Shown one piece after another: positions 1 through 7,719 of a stretch of 45,171 nucleotides of DNA (within the stretch, counting starts at the first letter, position 1; each line of letters starts with the position of its first letter). The stretch spans positions 1 through 45,171 of the forward strand of contig CAIQEI010000173.1 of the NCBI GenBank assembly GCA_903870815.1, read 5' to 3'. This stretch comes from an uncultured Verrucomicrobia subdivision 3 bacterium (GTDB lineage Bacteria > Verrucomicrobiota > Verrucomicrobiia > Limisphaerales > UBA11358). Under the pieces are notes generated by a model that had not been told where the DNA came from, made no database searches, and saw nothing but the letters and a program-made list of their open reading frames with translations. The position numbers were made by a program, and so were the translations under genes.

Positions 1-1983
1 TGCCACCTGATTCCCGCCCCGGGCTGGAGCGATGATCCCGGCACGTTCTGGGGGCAAAAGGCGAACGCCATTTTTGCCGCCGTGAATTGCGCAATGAGGT
101 GGAAGTATACACCGGACACAAACTACGCCGCGAAGATTTATCCCTACCTCAAGGGCGTCGCTGATTTCTGGGACAATTATTTGGTGCTGGAAAACGGCCG
201 GTATGTTGATCATCACGATGCTGTTTCGGAAAATTCCGGCCGCGACACGAACCCGGCCACCACGCTGAGCTTCATCCAGCTGGTTTATCCTTCACTGCTG
301 GAGATGTCGAAGGTCTTGAACGTGGATGCCGACCGCCGCGCGAAATGGGAAGACATTATCGCCCGCCTGACCCCGCTGCCGGTCGTGCCGGCCAGCAGCA
401 TCGACACGCTGAATGCCTTGGGCGCGCCCTACAACGCCCCGGGCGTTAACGTGCTGCGGGACGCCACCGAAGGCACGCCTTTTCCCGCTCCGATGGTCAA
501 GGTTTATCCGGATCATGCCATCCGCAGCAGCAGCGCGGGCATGAGTTCCTGTCAAGCGGTGTTCCCGGCTTGGAACATCGGCTTGGAAAGCGAACCGTCG
601 CTATTGCTGGCGGCCTCCAATACATTTTGGCTGGCCGCGCAATGGTATGACTATAACAACGAGTGCAATTTTTATCCGGGCGCGGCCTGCGTAGGGTATG
701 ATCCCACCGCAATCCTCACCATTTTAGACGGGTTTCTGACGCAATACCGCTACAATAATTTCTTGATCGATGTCGGCGGTGGCGGCACGGAACACTACTC
801 GATTGTGCCAGCGACGTTGGCGGCGATGTTCGTGCAGAGTTATCAGACCAACCTCCATGTGTTTCCCGACTGGCCCAAGGATCAATCCGCCGCGTTCGGC
901 AACTTGAACGCCTGCGGCGGGTTTCTCGTCTCCAGCGCAATTACGCTCGGGCAGCCGGAGTATGTCCGCATCGAAAGCACCGCTGGTAAAATGCTCCGGC
1001 TTGCCAATCCGTGGCTGGGCGAAAAGGTCCGCTGTGTTTCGAGCCTCAACGGGCCGGTCACCCTGTCTGGCGCGGTCCTCAATTATCAAACCAAGGTCGG
1101 CGAAGTTCTGACGCTGGCCGGACCGGCTGCGGCGAGCCAGCCAGCCCCCGGAAATTTGAAAGCGACCCCTTTCGGTCGCACCGTCAAGCTGGACTGGGAT
1201 GCAGTGCCGGATGCGGCTGGCTACAATGTCAAACGCGCGATGTCATCCGGCGGACCTTATTTGAACGTGGCCACCGTTACCACCGGCAACAGTTTCACCG
1301 ATGCCAGTGCCGCGTATGACACGACCTATTCGTACGCGGTTTCGGCCTTGGCACCTGGATCTGAAAGCGCCCACTCCGCCAGCGCCAGCGTCACCATGCC
1401 GCCAGCACCGCCGGTGCCGCAGCCGACTATTTTCAAGCAGCATCTGAACCTCGGCAACGCGAACGAGGGCACTTATGCTGAAACCGGCCCAGCCGCCGTC
1501 GCTTTGAGCATCAATAGCGGGGACATATGGGACACCAGCGATAGCTGTGAATTTGCGTGGCGGGAAGTGGACGGTGATTGCTCGATCACTTGCCGCGTGG
1601 CATCGCTCGAGAACGGCATGGAATGGGCTAAGGCCGGCATCATGATCCGCGAGACGACGGACGGCGGTGCGCGCAATGCCGCGTTCCTGTTGACTCCCGG
1701 TCACGGCGTGACTTTCCAGCACCGTGCCGCCCCCGATGGCGTTTCGGATTACCAGCTCATCGACGGACTGGCCGCGCCCTGCTGGCTGAAACTCGCGCGG
1801 CAGGGCAACAACATTTACGCCGCCGTATCCACCGACGGCTTGATTTGGACCCCAGCCGCCGGCTCGCCATTGACCATCGGCATGGATTCAACCGTCTGCA
1901 TCGGCCTCGCGGCCAGTGCCCACGGCGGCCCGACTTTCACCGCCGGATTCGACCACATCACCGTCACCGGCAAACGCAATTAG
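1..1983 (+). CDS. Secreted (alpha/alpha)6 six-hairpin glycosidase-like protein with FN3 and C-terminal sandwich domain, 5'-truncated
   Basis: The reading frame is open from the first base of the window, so the N-terminus lies outside. About residues 1-370 resemble the C-terminal half of a six-hairpin glycosidase of the GH95/GH78 type: aromatic-rich helices with FWDNYLV, a DHHDAVSENSGRDTNPATT segment and a conserved GGGGTEHYS loop. About residues 381-468 form a fibronectin type III module (KLDWDAVPDAAGYNVKRA). About residues 478-659 form a beta-sandwich of the DUF1349/LamG-like kind (EWAKAGIMIRETTDGG, YAAVSTDGLIWTPA). This is a modular carbohydrate-degrading enzyme, presumably exported. It is convergent with the LamG zinc-ribbon gene, 15 bp away. 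The exact GH family and substrate cannot be given without the missing N-terminal part; a fucosidase-like activity is only a guess. Confidence 0.75.
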   Translation, partial: CHLIPAPGWSDDPGTFWGQKANAIFAAVNCAMRWKYTPDTNYAAKIYPYLKGVADFWDNYLVLENGRYVDHHDAVSENSGRDTNPATTLSFIQLVYPSLLEMSKVLNVDADRRAKWEDIIARLTPLPVVPASSIDTLNALGAPYNAPGVNVLRDATEGTPFPAPMVKVYPDHAIRSSSAGMSSCQAVFPAWNIGLESEPSLLLAASNTFWLAAQWYDYNNECNFYPGAACVGYDPTAILTILDGFLTQYRYNNFLIDVGGGGTEHYSIVPATLAAMFVQSYQTNLHVFPDWPKDQSAAFGNLNACGGFLVSSAITLGQPEYVRIESTAGKMLRLANPWLGEKVRCVSSLNGPVTLSGAVLNYQTKVGEVLTLAGPAAASQPAPGNLKATPFGRTVKLDWDAVPDAAGYNVKRAMSSGGPYLNVATVTTGNSFTDASAAYDTTYSYAVSALAPGSESAHSASASVTMPPAPPVPQPTIFKQHLNLGNANEGTYAETGPAAVALSINSGDIWDTSDSCEFAWREVDGDCSITCRVASLENGMEWAKAGIMIRETTDGGARNAAFLLTPGHGVTFQHRAAPDGVSDYQLIDGLAAPCWLKLARQGNNIYAAVSTDGLIWTPAAGSPLTIGMDSTVCIGLAASAHGGPTFTAGFDHITVTGKRN

Positions 1984-1998
1984 TCAAACCTGGCCACA

Positions 1999-2982
1999 TT
2001 ATTTTTGCCGGTCGTAAATGGCCTGGATTTCCTCAGCCGAAAGCGCCCGGTTGTATATGGCCGGTTCGTCAATCAATCCGTCAAAATATCCTTGATAACA
2101 GCCGTCTTCCGCCCCGCCGCCAATCCGGACCGGCTCGGGTGACGTTATGATGGGACCCGTCACGGCCTTCTGCCCGTCGAGTTTTCCATTCACATAGACT
2201 TTCAGCGAGGTTCCGTCATAAGTCATCGCCGCATGATACCAGGTATTGTTTTCCAGTACGGTTGCACCTTCAAAATAGGGATAGCCGGAAGGCACGCCGA
2301 TATGCACCCGGATCCCGCCCGGCGTGCCGTTGCCGCCGCCCCAGACCAAAAGGTACTGTCTTGCCACCCGGCAGATGCCATCTTTGCTGACTAGGATCTG
2401 GCCATACGAGGGGCTGTATCGGCGGCTATAAGCCCAGCATGCGATTGTGATTCCATTGGTGGGATTCAGGGACGGTTCGTCCGGGATGACGATGTGGCTG
2501 CCACCGTTAAAATTGAAGGCCATCCCCAATTTCCCGGGGGCAAAATCAACTCCATTGACCAGCTGACCGTGATTCCGTCCCGCGCTGTCATTGCCATTGC
2601 CCTCGCCCGACCACAACGCCACCAAACCATAAGATAAATGTCCAAACTTGAATTGGGTGTAACCAAACCAGCCGCCGACGCCGAGGGCGGCGAGCACCAT
2701 CACCGCGCCGATGATGGCCAGCGCCGTTTGCAGGGTGCGCGACTTGGCTGAGACCGCTCGCTGAGCCACGGGGATAATCGGATCTTGTCGTCCAACCGTC
2801 GAAGCCGGGCTTGCGTGCGGCGGATTAACCGTTGCCGGTGGCGCGGCTGGCGCGGCGGCGGGAACTTGCGGCACCACGATGGCCTGCTGACAGGAAGGGC
2901 AGTTGATCGGATGCCCTGAATAGCTGGTCTCGCATTGGATGTGCTGGCCGCATCGTGGGCAGAAGAATTTGATTTCAGCCAT
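1999..2982 (-). CDS. Zinc-ribbon, single-pass membrane protein with LamG/concanavalin-like domain
   Basis: 327 aa. The start at 2982 is chosen because the protein then opens directly with MAEIKFFCPRCGQ and has AGGA about nine bases upstream; codons further upstream look non-coding. Residues 8-33 form a zinc ribbon (CPRC...CPSC). A Pro/Ala-rich linker follows, then one transmembrane helix around residues 85-107. The rest is a LamG-type beta-sandwich ending in the signature GLIDEPAIYNRALSAEEIQ. The ribbon is probably cytoplasmic and the LamG domain periplasmic, possibly carbohydrate-binding. The same N-terminal ribbon type occurs in three other proteins of this window (3296, 6857 and 29104 starts). 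Specific function unknown. Confidence 0.8.
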   Translation of the reverse strand: MAEIKFFCPRCGQHIQCETSYSGHPINCPSCQQAIVVPQVPAAAPAAPPATVNPPHASPASTVGRQDPIIPVAQRAVSAKSRTLQTALAIIGAVMVLAALGVGGWFGYTQFKFGHLSYGLVALWSGEGNGNDSAGRNHGQLVNGVDFAPGKLGMAFNFNGGSHIVIPDEPSLNPTNGITIACWAYSRRYSPSYGQILVSKDGICRVARQYLLVWGGGNGTPGGIRVHIGVPSGYPYFEGATVLENNTWYHAAMTYDGTSLKVYVNGKLDGQKAVTGPIITSPEPVRIGGGAEDGCYQGYFDGLIDEPAIYNRALSAEEIQAIYDRQK

Positions 2983-3295
2983 AATTTGATTCCTGATCAG
3001 TCGTAGACCGTTCCGGCTTACGGATGCGTGTAGGCAACACAAAGCCACGATGAATCAAGGATGTCAACCTGGAAAGCGGAACGAAAAAAGGTCATGGGCG
3101 GATCCCATCGCGGCTGGCGGCCGGAATCTCATGAAACGATTCAACTCCCTTCAGCATGACACGGCAGTGTTGGTATTTTGGATGAAATTTCGAATGATGC
3201 TTTCGTGAAAGTATGGCGGTTAAATTCAAATGATTTTTTTCTGGTTTGACCGGCGCTGCGGACGTAGGCTGGCCAAAATAAATCCCCCAAAAGTT
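2983..3295. other. Divergent intergenic region, 313 bp
   Basis: Lies between the divergent LamG zinc-ribbon gene and the small zinc-ribbon gene, so it must hold both promoters. I see short palindromes such as CTTTCGTGAAAG near 3202-3213 and ATGGGCGGATCCCAT near 3093-3107, but no convincing -35/-10 pair, RNA gene or credible ORF. An open frame crosses it on the minus strand (3092-3919), but it is antisense to real genes. Confidence 0.5.
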
Positions 3296-3802
3296 ATGGA
3301 TATCGTCTTCAACTGTCCCAACTGCGACCAGGAAATGGCAGTGGATCAATCCGGTGCCGGCACCCAGATCGAGTGTCCATCCTGCGGCGAACACATCACC
3401 ATACCCACGAGCGGCAAGGTGACCACCGGTTCGCTGCCGGCGGTTACGCCGCCGCCGTCGGCGCTCGTGAGTCCCATCGCCGCGTCGGCTGCCGCCAAGG
3501 TGCCCCTGCACCTGAAAGTGCCGGTGCGCGACAAGCCGGGCGAATCGCTCATCGACAAGCCGAAGCCGCCGCTCGAATCCATCCAGAAAGGCGCGGACAA
3601 ACGGTTGCGCATCCATACCATCCGGCGCGCCGCGTGCATCGAATCCGGCCATGACCGGTTTGACGAGAAAGTTTCCGCGTTCCTCCGCGAGATTGGCGAG
3701 CCGAACCTCGTCGGTATCCACACCATCAATTATGAGCACTTCGATGTGGGGGTGCAGAAGATCATGACGGACTATGGTGTCCTGATTGTTTTCCGGGGTT
3801 GA
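3296..3802 (+). CDS. Zinc-ribbon domain protein of unknown function
   Basis: 168 aa. The start at 3296 is preferred because the protein then begins MDIVFNCPNCDQEM, matching the zinc-ribbon paralogues in this window; an upstream ATG at 3230 would add 22 unlikely residues. A CPNC...CPSC ribbon occupies residues 8-34, with a hydrophilic Pro-rich linker after it. A compact C-terminal region of about 65 residues (RIHTIRRAACIES ... DYGVLIVFRG) looks like a small folded alpha/beta domain. No signal peptide or membrane helix is seen, so it is likely cytoplasmic. The gene is 44 bp upstream of the BamD-like gene and may be co-transcribed with it. I do not recognise the C-terminal domain. Confidence 0.75.
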   Translation: MDIVFNCPNCDQEMAVDQSGAGTQIECPSCGEHITIPTSGKVTTGSLPAVTPPPSALVSPIAASAAAKVPLHLKVPVRDKPGESLIDKPKPPLESIQKGADKRLRIHTIRRAACIESGHDRFDEKVSAFLREIGEPNLVGIHTINYEHFDVGVQKIMTDYGVLIVFRG

Positions 3803-3846
3803 ATGGTTTTGACTTGGCGGAAAGAGGCCGCTACCGTTGCCCGCAC

Positions 3847-4839
3847 ATGAATCGTCGGTCAGCCTTCTGGATTTTGATTTTCGCCTCGGTGGTGTTGCTG
3901 CCGTTGCGTTCACCCGCACCCCTGATGTACGTGCCGGGCGAAGGCTGGTATTACGAACCCTACGGCGAATCCGCCAAATGGCAGCGTACCCGCGCCAAGG
4001 ACCAGTTGCAGGTCGCCGATGAAGCTTTCGCAGCCAAAGATTATTCCACTACGCGCCGCGCTGCGCGCCGGGTCCTTCGGGTCTGGCCGTTTTCTGATTA
4101 CGCCCCGCGCGCCGAATATCTCATCGGCCGGTGCCTGGAGGTCGATGGCAAGGATGAAGCCGCGTTCAATGCCTACCAGCATATCATCGAGAAATATCCC
4201 AAAAGCTCGCAGTACAACGAGGTGTTGTGGCGACAGTTTGCCATCGCCGGCCGCTTTTTGAACGGCGAATGGTTCCGGCTGTGGAACCTCATCCCGCTTT
4301 ATTCCTCAATGGACGAGACCGCTAAACTCTACGATAAGATCGTCGCCAACGGGCCTTACAGCGAGGTCGCCCCGCATGCCCAGTTGAACATCGGTGCCGC
4401 GCGGGAAAAGGGTAAAAATTATGCGGATGCCGTCAAGGCCTACGACACGGCCGCCGACCGCTACAATGGGCAGCCGCTCATCGCCGCCGACGCCATGTAT
4501 CGCGCCGGCGTGGCCTGGGAAAAGCAGGCCGACACCGCTGAATACGACCAGAGCGCGGCGGCACAGGCCATCGGCGCCTACACGGATTTCATGGTGGTCT
4601 ATCCCGATGACCGGCGCGTGCCCGCCGCCCAGGACGCCGTCACCCGGCTCAAGGCCGAGCAGGTGCGCGGCAGCTTTCAGATTGCCCAGTTTTACGAGAG
4701 CAACCACAAGTGGGCCGGTGCCATTATCTATTACAACGACGTGCTGCAGCTGGACGCGAATTCGCCGCTGGCCGCCCAGGCCCGCCAGCGCATTGAAATC
4801 CTGAAGCCCCGGTTGCAGTCGACGGCGCCGGAAAAGTGA
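3847..4839 (+). CDS. TPR-repeat envelope protein, BamD/YbgF-like
   Basis: 330 aa. The start at 3847 gives a clean signal sequence (MNRRSAFWILIFASVVLLP); an earlier in-frame ATG at 3799 adds a hydrophilic leader. After the signal come several TPR-like helical pairs with the alternating Ala/Tyr pattern (DEAAFNAYQHIIEKYPKSSQ, NYADAVKAYDTAADRY, AGAIIYYNDVLQLDANSPLA), as in the outer-membrane assembly lipoprotein BamD and YbgF/CpoB. A lipobox cysteine like that of classical BamD is not present after the signal sequence. Six bases separate it from the LptE-like gene, so the two are almost certainly one transcript with an envelope-assembly role. Other TPR proteins cannot be excluded. Confidence 0.7.
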   Translation: MNRRSAFWILIFASVVLLPLRSPAPLMYVPGEGWYYEPYGESAKWQRTRAKDQLQVADEAFAAKDYSTTRRAARRVLRVWPFSDYAPRAEYLIGRCLEVDGKDEAAFNAYQHIIEKYPKSSQYNEVLWRQFAIAGRFLNGEWFRLWNLIPLYSSMDETAKLYDKIVANGPYSEVAPHAQLNIGAAREKGKNYADAVKAYDTAADRYNGQPLIAADAMYRAGVAWEKQADTAEYDQSAAAQAIGAYTDFMVVYPDDRRVPAAQDAVTRLKAEQVRGSFQIAQFYESNHKWAGAIIYYNDVLQLDANSPLAAQARQRIEILKPRLQSTAPEK

Positions 4840-4845
4840 GCCGCC

Positions 4846-5358
4846 ATGCGCGTCTTGTATTTATTTCTTCCCGGGCTGGCGGTGTTTTTTCTGGCGGGTT
4901 GTGCCGGCTACCGTCTCGGTCCGGTGAACGATGCCGTGTCCGGCGATAAAACCGTGGAGGTCCAGCCGTTCAACAACCTGACCTTCCAGCCGCGCCTTGG
5001 CGAGGCTGTCACCCAGGGGTTGCGTGAACGACTGCAGGTGGACGGCACATACCGGCTGGCTACGCGTGAGCCCGGCGACCTGGTTATCACCGGCGTCATC
5101 CGCAGTTACGAGCCTGAAGGCTTGGGCTATTTGAACCGGGATTCGGCGACCGTGCAGAATTATCGCGTCAGCGTCACCGCGCATGTCGTGGTCCGCGACC
5201 GCGTCTCCGGGAAATTGGTGCTCGACCGCGATGTGAAGGGCCACACGCTCGTCAATGTGGGCCCCGACCTCGCCAGTTCCGAGCGGCAGGCCGCGCCCCT
5301 GCTGGCGGCGGATCTGGCGCAAAATATTGTCGAATTACTGGCCGAAGGGGCTTGGTGA
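4846..5358 (+). CDS. lptE: LptE-like LPS-assembly lipoprotein
   Basis: 170 aa. A lipoprotein signal peptide ends in the lipobox LAGC (Cys19), followed by the AGYRLGP motif typical of LptE. The rest matches the LptE fold pattern: VEVQPFNNLTFQPRLGEAVTQ, then a strand-rich segment (GDLVITGVIRSYE, YRVSVTAHVVVRDRVSGKLV) and a C-terminal helix. In this family LptE plugs the LptD barrel in the outer membrane and helps insert lipopolysaccharide. Coupling to the BamD-like gene, six bases upstream, supports an outer-membrane biogenesis operon. Assignment rests on motif and size, not on a search. Confidence 0.8.
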   Translation: MRVLYLFLPGLAVFFLAGCAGYRLGPVNDAVSGDKTVEVQPFNNLTFQPRLGEAVTQGLRERLQVDGTYRLATREPGDLVITGVIRSYEPEGLGYLNRDSATVQNYRVSVTAHVVVRDRVSGKLVLDRDVKGHTLVNVGPDLASSERQAAPLLAADLAQNIVELLAEGAW

Positions 5359-5433
5359 TTTTCTTGAAACCTTTCGGCGCGTTTGTCAGTCTGAATAACC
5401 GAACCGCAGTAAACCAACAATTAACTATTAAAC

Positions 5434-5799
5434 ATGAAAAAACACATCGTATTATACGCCATAGCCGCCGCGGCCTTTATCGCTGCTCCCATCTCTAGTC
5501 GCGCCCAGGAAGCGGGATCCACCAATTCCCCGGCCGCGACGGCGCCAGCACCCAAGAAGCATTCTCAGTCGTACCACGGCAAAGTGACGGCGGTTGATTC
5601 TGCGGCCATGACCGTGACCGTCGGTAGCAAGACCTTAACCGTTACCTCTGACACGAAAATCACCAAGGAAGGCAAACCGGCCACCCTTTCTGACATTACC
5701 GCCGGTGAAACCGTGCGCGGCTCCTACAAAAAAGTTGCAGGCGGGAAGCTGGATGCCACGACCATCCACATCGGCGACAAGAAAAAAGAAGGCCAATAA
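5434..5799 (+). CDS. Small secreted protein, DUF5666-like
   Basis: 121 aa. A signal peptide (residues 1-24, ending SSRAQ) is followed by a short Pro/Ala/Thr linker and a domain of about 75 residues in short strands: YHGKVTAVDSAAMTVTVG, then KITKEGKPATLSDITAGETV and ATTIHIG. This pattern matches small periplasmic OB-like proteins of the DUF5666 type, whose role is not known. The C-terminus is Lys-rich. A strong intrinsic terminator follows 24 bp after the stop, so the gene appears to be transcribed alone or as the end of the bamD-lptE unit. Confidence 0.75.
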   Translation: MKKHIVLYAIAAAAFIAAPISSRAQEAGSTNSPAATAPAPKKHSQSYHGKVTAVDSAAMTVTVGSKTLTVTSDTKITKEGKPATLSDITAGETVRGSYKKVAGGKLDATTIHIGDKKKEGQ

Positions 5800-5823
5800 G
5801 AGCGGCCGGAAATTTTTAACCAG

Positions 5824-5850
5824 GGCGGACGGCAACGTCCGCCTTTTTAA
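5824..5850 (+). terminator. Rho-independent terminator
   Basis: Perfect 8-bp stem GGCGGACG/CGTCCGCC with a GCAA loop at 5824-5843, followed directly by five T and then TTAATTTT-like sequence. It terminates plus-strand transcription from the small secreted protein gene just before the convergent kinase gene ends at 5853. The minus strand lacks a T-run after the stem, so it is read as one-directional. Confidence 0.9.
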
Positions 5851-5852
5851 TT

Positions 5853-6857
5853 TTACTGCCGGCGCCACCAGCTCGTCATGCGCTTGGGCTGCTGGGACGG
5901 GTCAGGTGACTGCGACTGCTGGCGCAGCAACAGGCTGCGGGCGGCTTCGAGCGACATGATGAATTCATCGTAGCTCAGGAATCGTTCGCCGGGATTTTTC
6001 GCCAGCGCGCGCCCCAGCGCGTCGCTGGTGGCCTGCGAAATTTCCGGCACCACCAGATTCGGCGGGGTCAGGCGTTCCTGCACCTGCGCGATGACCACCT
6101 CCTCCACCGTCGGCGCGTCAAACGGCACATGGCCGGTGATGGCGTGATACAGCGTCGCCCCGAGGCTGTACATGTCGGAGAGGAAGGTTTCCGGCTCGCG
6201 CTTGATTTTTTCCGGGGCGACGTAATACGGCGTTCCGCGCGTAAACTCCGCGCCTTCGGCTTCCGCATCCGTTTTGCGGGCGAGGCCGAAATCCACCAGC
6301 TTTGGCTCGTGGTCGGCGTTGAACAAAATGTTTCCCGGCTTGATGTCGCAATGCAGCAGGTCGTATTTCAACGCCATGTCGAGCGCGGAGGCGATCTTGA
6401 TGCCGATATCGAGCACCTGCAATTCCTGAAGTGAATGCAGTTTTTCAATCCGCGCATCGAGGCTGCCCTGATCTGCCAGTTCCATCACTAAGTAGCGCTC
6501 GCCTTCCCATTCGTCAAACGTGTAAATGTGGACGATGTTCGTGTGGTTGAGTTTGGCGCAGGCGCGGGCTTCGAGGTAAAAACTTTCCAGCATCTTCGGG
6601 TCGTCGAGCAGTTCCTTTTTCATCAGCTTCACGGCGACCAGCCGTTCAAGCGTTGTGTCCCACGCGCGATAAACCGTGCCCATGCCGCCGGAGGCGATTT
6701 TGCTCCGCAAATCGAATTGCCGAAGCACCAGCGGCATCATGATGGCGTGACCGCATTTCTTGCACGGCTCCGAGGCTAGCGGCGGCAAATCCCCCGGGAT
6801 GAACGTCTTGGTGTCGCACCCCGGACAGGTCACCATTTTTAACGGTCGGTCGCTCAT
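5853..6857 (-). CDS. Serine/threonine protein kinase with N-terminal zinc ribbon
   Basis: 334 aa. Residues 11-35 form a zinc ribbon (CPGC...CKKC). A Hanks-type kinase domain follows: glycine loop SGGMGTVY (57-63), catalytic Lys77 in VAVKLM, catalytic loop HCDIKPGN (169-176), DFG (189-191) and APE (214-216). The catalytic Asp171 is present, but Cys170 replaces the arginine of HRD, making it a non-RD kinase. No transmembrane helix is seen after the kinase domain; the tail is Gln/Ser/Pro-rich, so the protein is probably cytoplasmic. Substrates are unknown. The gene is transcribed divergently from the leader-like unit at 6967, and a small palindrome overlaps its translation start region. Confidence 0.92.
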   Translation of the reverse strand: MSDRPLKMVTCPGCDTKTFIPGDLPPLASEPCKKCGHAIMMPLVLRQFDLRSKIASGGMGTVYRAWDTTLERLVAVKLMKKELLDDPKMLESFYLEARACAKLNHTNIVHIYTFDEWEGERYLVMELADQGSLDARIEKLHSLQELQVLDIGIKIASALDMALKYDLLHCDIKPGNILFNADHEPKLVDFGLARKTDAEAEGAEFTRGTPYYVAPEKIKREPETFLSDMYSLGATLYHAITGHVPFDAPTVEEVVIAQVQERLTPPNLVVPEISQATSDALGRALAKNPGERFLSYDEFIMSLEAARSLLLRQQSQSPDPSQQPKRMTSWWRRQ

Positions 6858-6872
6858 GTTAGTAAGACTAAC
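6858..6872. promoter_or_regulatory. Palindrome abutting the kinase start codon
   Basis: GTTAGTAAGACTAAC (6-bp arms, 3-bp centre) directly precedes the kinase ATG at 6857. It occupies the place where a ribosome-binding site would be, and no standard Shine-Dalgarno is seen there. It could be an operator or an mRNA hairpin limiting translation. Confidence 0.4.
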
Positions 6873-6925
6873 CTACCACGCCCGGCAAATTCGACAAGCG
6901 GGGAAAAACCTCGCGGGGGGAAAAT

Positions 6926-6953
6926 TTGACAAGCCGGCGAAATCTGCTATTTT
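6926..6953 (+). promoter_or_regulatory. Sigma-70-type promoter for the 6967 leader unit
   Basis: TTGACA at 6926-6931, a 16-bp spacer, then TATTTT at 6948-6953. The -35 hexamer sits in the second of two direct repeats (AAATTCGACAAGC at 6887 and AAATTTGACAAGC at 6922, 35 bp apart). The predicted transcription start is about 6960, leaving only about seven bases before the ATG at 6967. Confidence 0.65.
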
Positions 6954-6966
6954 AGGGCGTATTCAA

Positions 6967-7077
6967 ATGAACACCACGTTCACCAAACTGATGCAGACGC
7001 ACGCGCCGGTCAATGGCTATCAGGCCATTTGGCAGCGCTGCTCCCGTCCCTTGGGCGTCGTGGTAACGAAATCTTGA
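6967..7077 (+). CDS. 36-aa leader-like small ORF
   Basis: A 36-codon frame starts about seven bases after the predicted transcription start, so any mRNA would be nearly leaderless; no Shine-Dalgarno is possible. The product (MNTTFTKLMQTHAP ... RPLGVVVTKS) has no signal or known motif. It ends 26 bp before a strong terminator, and another gene begins 31 bp after that terminator. The arrangement promoter, short ORF, terminator, gene is that of a leader peptide/attenuator, but the peptide has no obvious run of one amino acid. The stretch could equally be a non-coding RNA of about 175 nt. Confidence 0.4.
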   Translation: MNTTFTKLMQTHAPVNGYQAIWQRCSRPLGVVVTKS

Positions 7078-7103
7078 TTCACTAATCTAACAATTTTTCA
7101 AAA

Positions 7104-7133
7104 CCCGCGATTGCCCAGGCAATCGCGGGTTTT
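7104..7133 (+). terminator. Intrinsic terminator between leader ORF and 7164 gene
   Basis: Arms CCCGCGATTGCC (7104-7115) and GGCAATCGCGGG (7118-7129) are perfectly complementary, with AAAA before and TTTT after. It lies inside the apparent leader of the 7164 gene, which has no room for its own promoter, so partial read-through or regulated termination is implied. The A/T flanks make it potentially bidirectional. Confidence 0.8.
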
Positions 7134-7163
7134 GTGCTAATTACCACCAACCGAAAGGAAAAT

Positions 7164-7505
7164 ATGAACCAACACGATAATCGAAAAGTAACCGCCCGGT
7201 TCGCCCCGGAAACGCGGTTCACGCTGCCGACGGTGACGAATGCGCCGTTCCGCACCAACCTCGAAAGCGAGTTTGAACGTCTCAAAAGCCGCCTGATCGC
7301 CGAGACCCTCGACGAGGCCGAGCAGCCCGAACTGAACGCCCCGCTCCGCCGCGCCGCCAACGAGGCCGCCGCGCTGGCGTGGGTCACGTTCTATCCGCTG
7401 CTCGTATTTCCCGCGCTATTCGAGGAAAAGCGTGCCGCCGCCGTCCATCAGGTTGCGCGGCAGGCGCGCATCTACGCTAACAGCCGCGAAATTATCGCCG
7501 CATGA
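7164..7505 (+). CDS. Conserved-looking hypothetical protein, 113 aa
   Basis: The start ATG at 7164 follows an AAAGGAAAAT ribosome-binding site; an earlier in-frame start would lie in the terminator. The N-terminal 35 residues are polar (KVTARFAPETRFTLPTVTNA). The rest is predicted mostly helical and rich in Ala, Glu and Arg, with one hydrophobic stretch (AALAWVTFYPLLVFPALF) that may be a buried or membrane-touching helix. No family recognised. Codon use is like its GC-rich neighbours, so it looks genuine. It depends on read-through of the terminator just upstream, and an 18-bp near-perfect hairpin lies about 70 bp after its stop. Confidence 0.65.
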   Translation: MNQHDNRKVTARFAPETRFTLPTVTNAPFRTNLESEFERLKSRLIAETLDEAEQPELNAPLRRAANEAAALAWVTFYPLLVFPALFEEKRAAAVHQVARQARIYANSREIIAA

Positions 7506-7572
7506 ACTGGTCGCGCCAAAGCGAAGCGACGGCGAAAAACCGGACGCTTAAAATGGGGGTGCCAGCCGGCGG

Positions 7573-7621
7573 GAAGTCGTTGGCGCGGGCGAATTAATTT
7601 TGCGCCCGCGCCAACGGCTTC
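7573..7621. repeat. Long inverted repeat / possible terminator
   Basis: 19-bp arms at 7573-7591 and 7603-7621 pair with one mismatch (core CGTTGGCGCGGGCG/CGCCCGCGCCAACG), separated by 11 AT-rich bases. No T-run follows, so it is more like a palindromic intergenic element than a classical terminator. Confidence 0.7.
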
Positions 7622-7657
7622 TCGCCGCGCCCTTTGTTTCCGGGAAATAATCTTCGG

Positions 7658-7719
7658 AGCGCGGACAGTTCCTCGCCGTGGAGTTTCAAGCGTCCGCTTG
7701 ATGCGACACTGTCCGCGCT
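7658..7719. repeat. Nested palindromic repeat element
   Basis: Outer arms AGCGCGGACAGT (7658-7669) and ACTGTCCGCGCT (7708-7719) are perfect complements; an inner hairpin CAAGCG-TC-CGCTTG lies at 7687-7700. The structure is REP-like. The inner hairpin contains the stop codon of the minus-strand ORF ending at 7686, so the element supplies that ORF's last residues. Confidence 0.7.
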
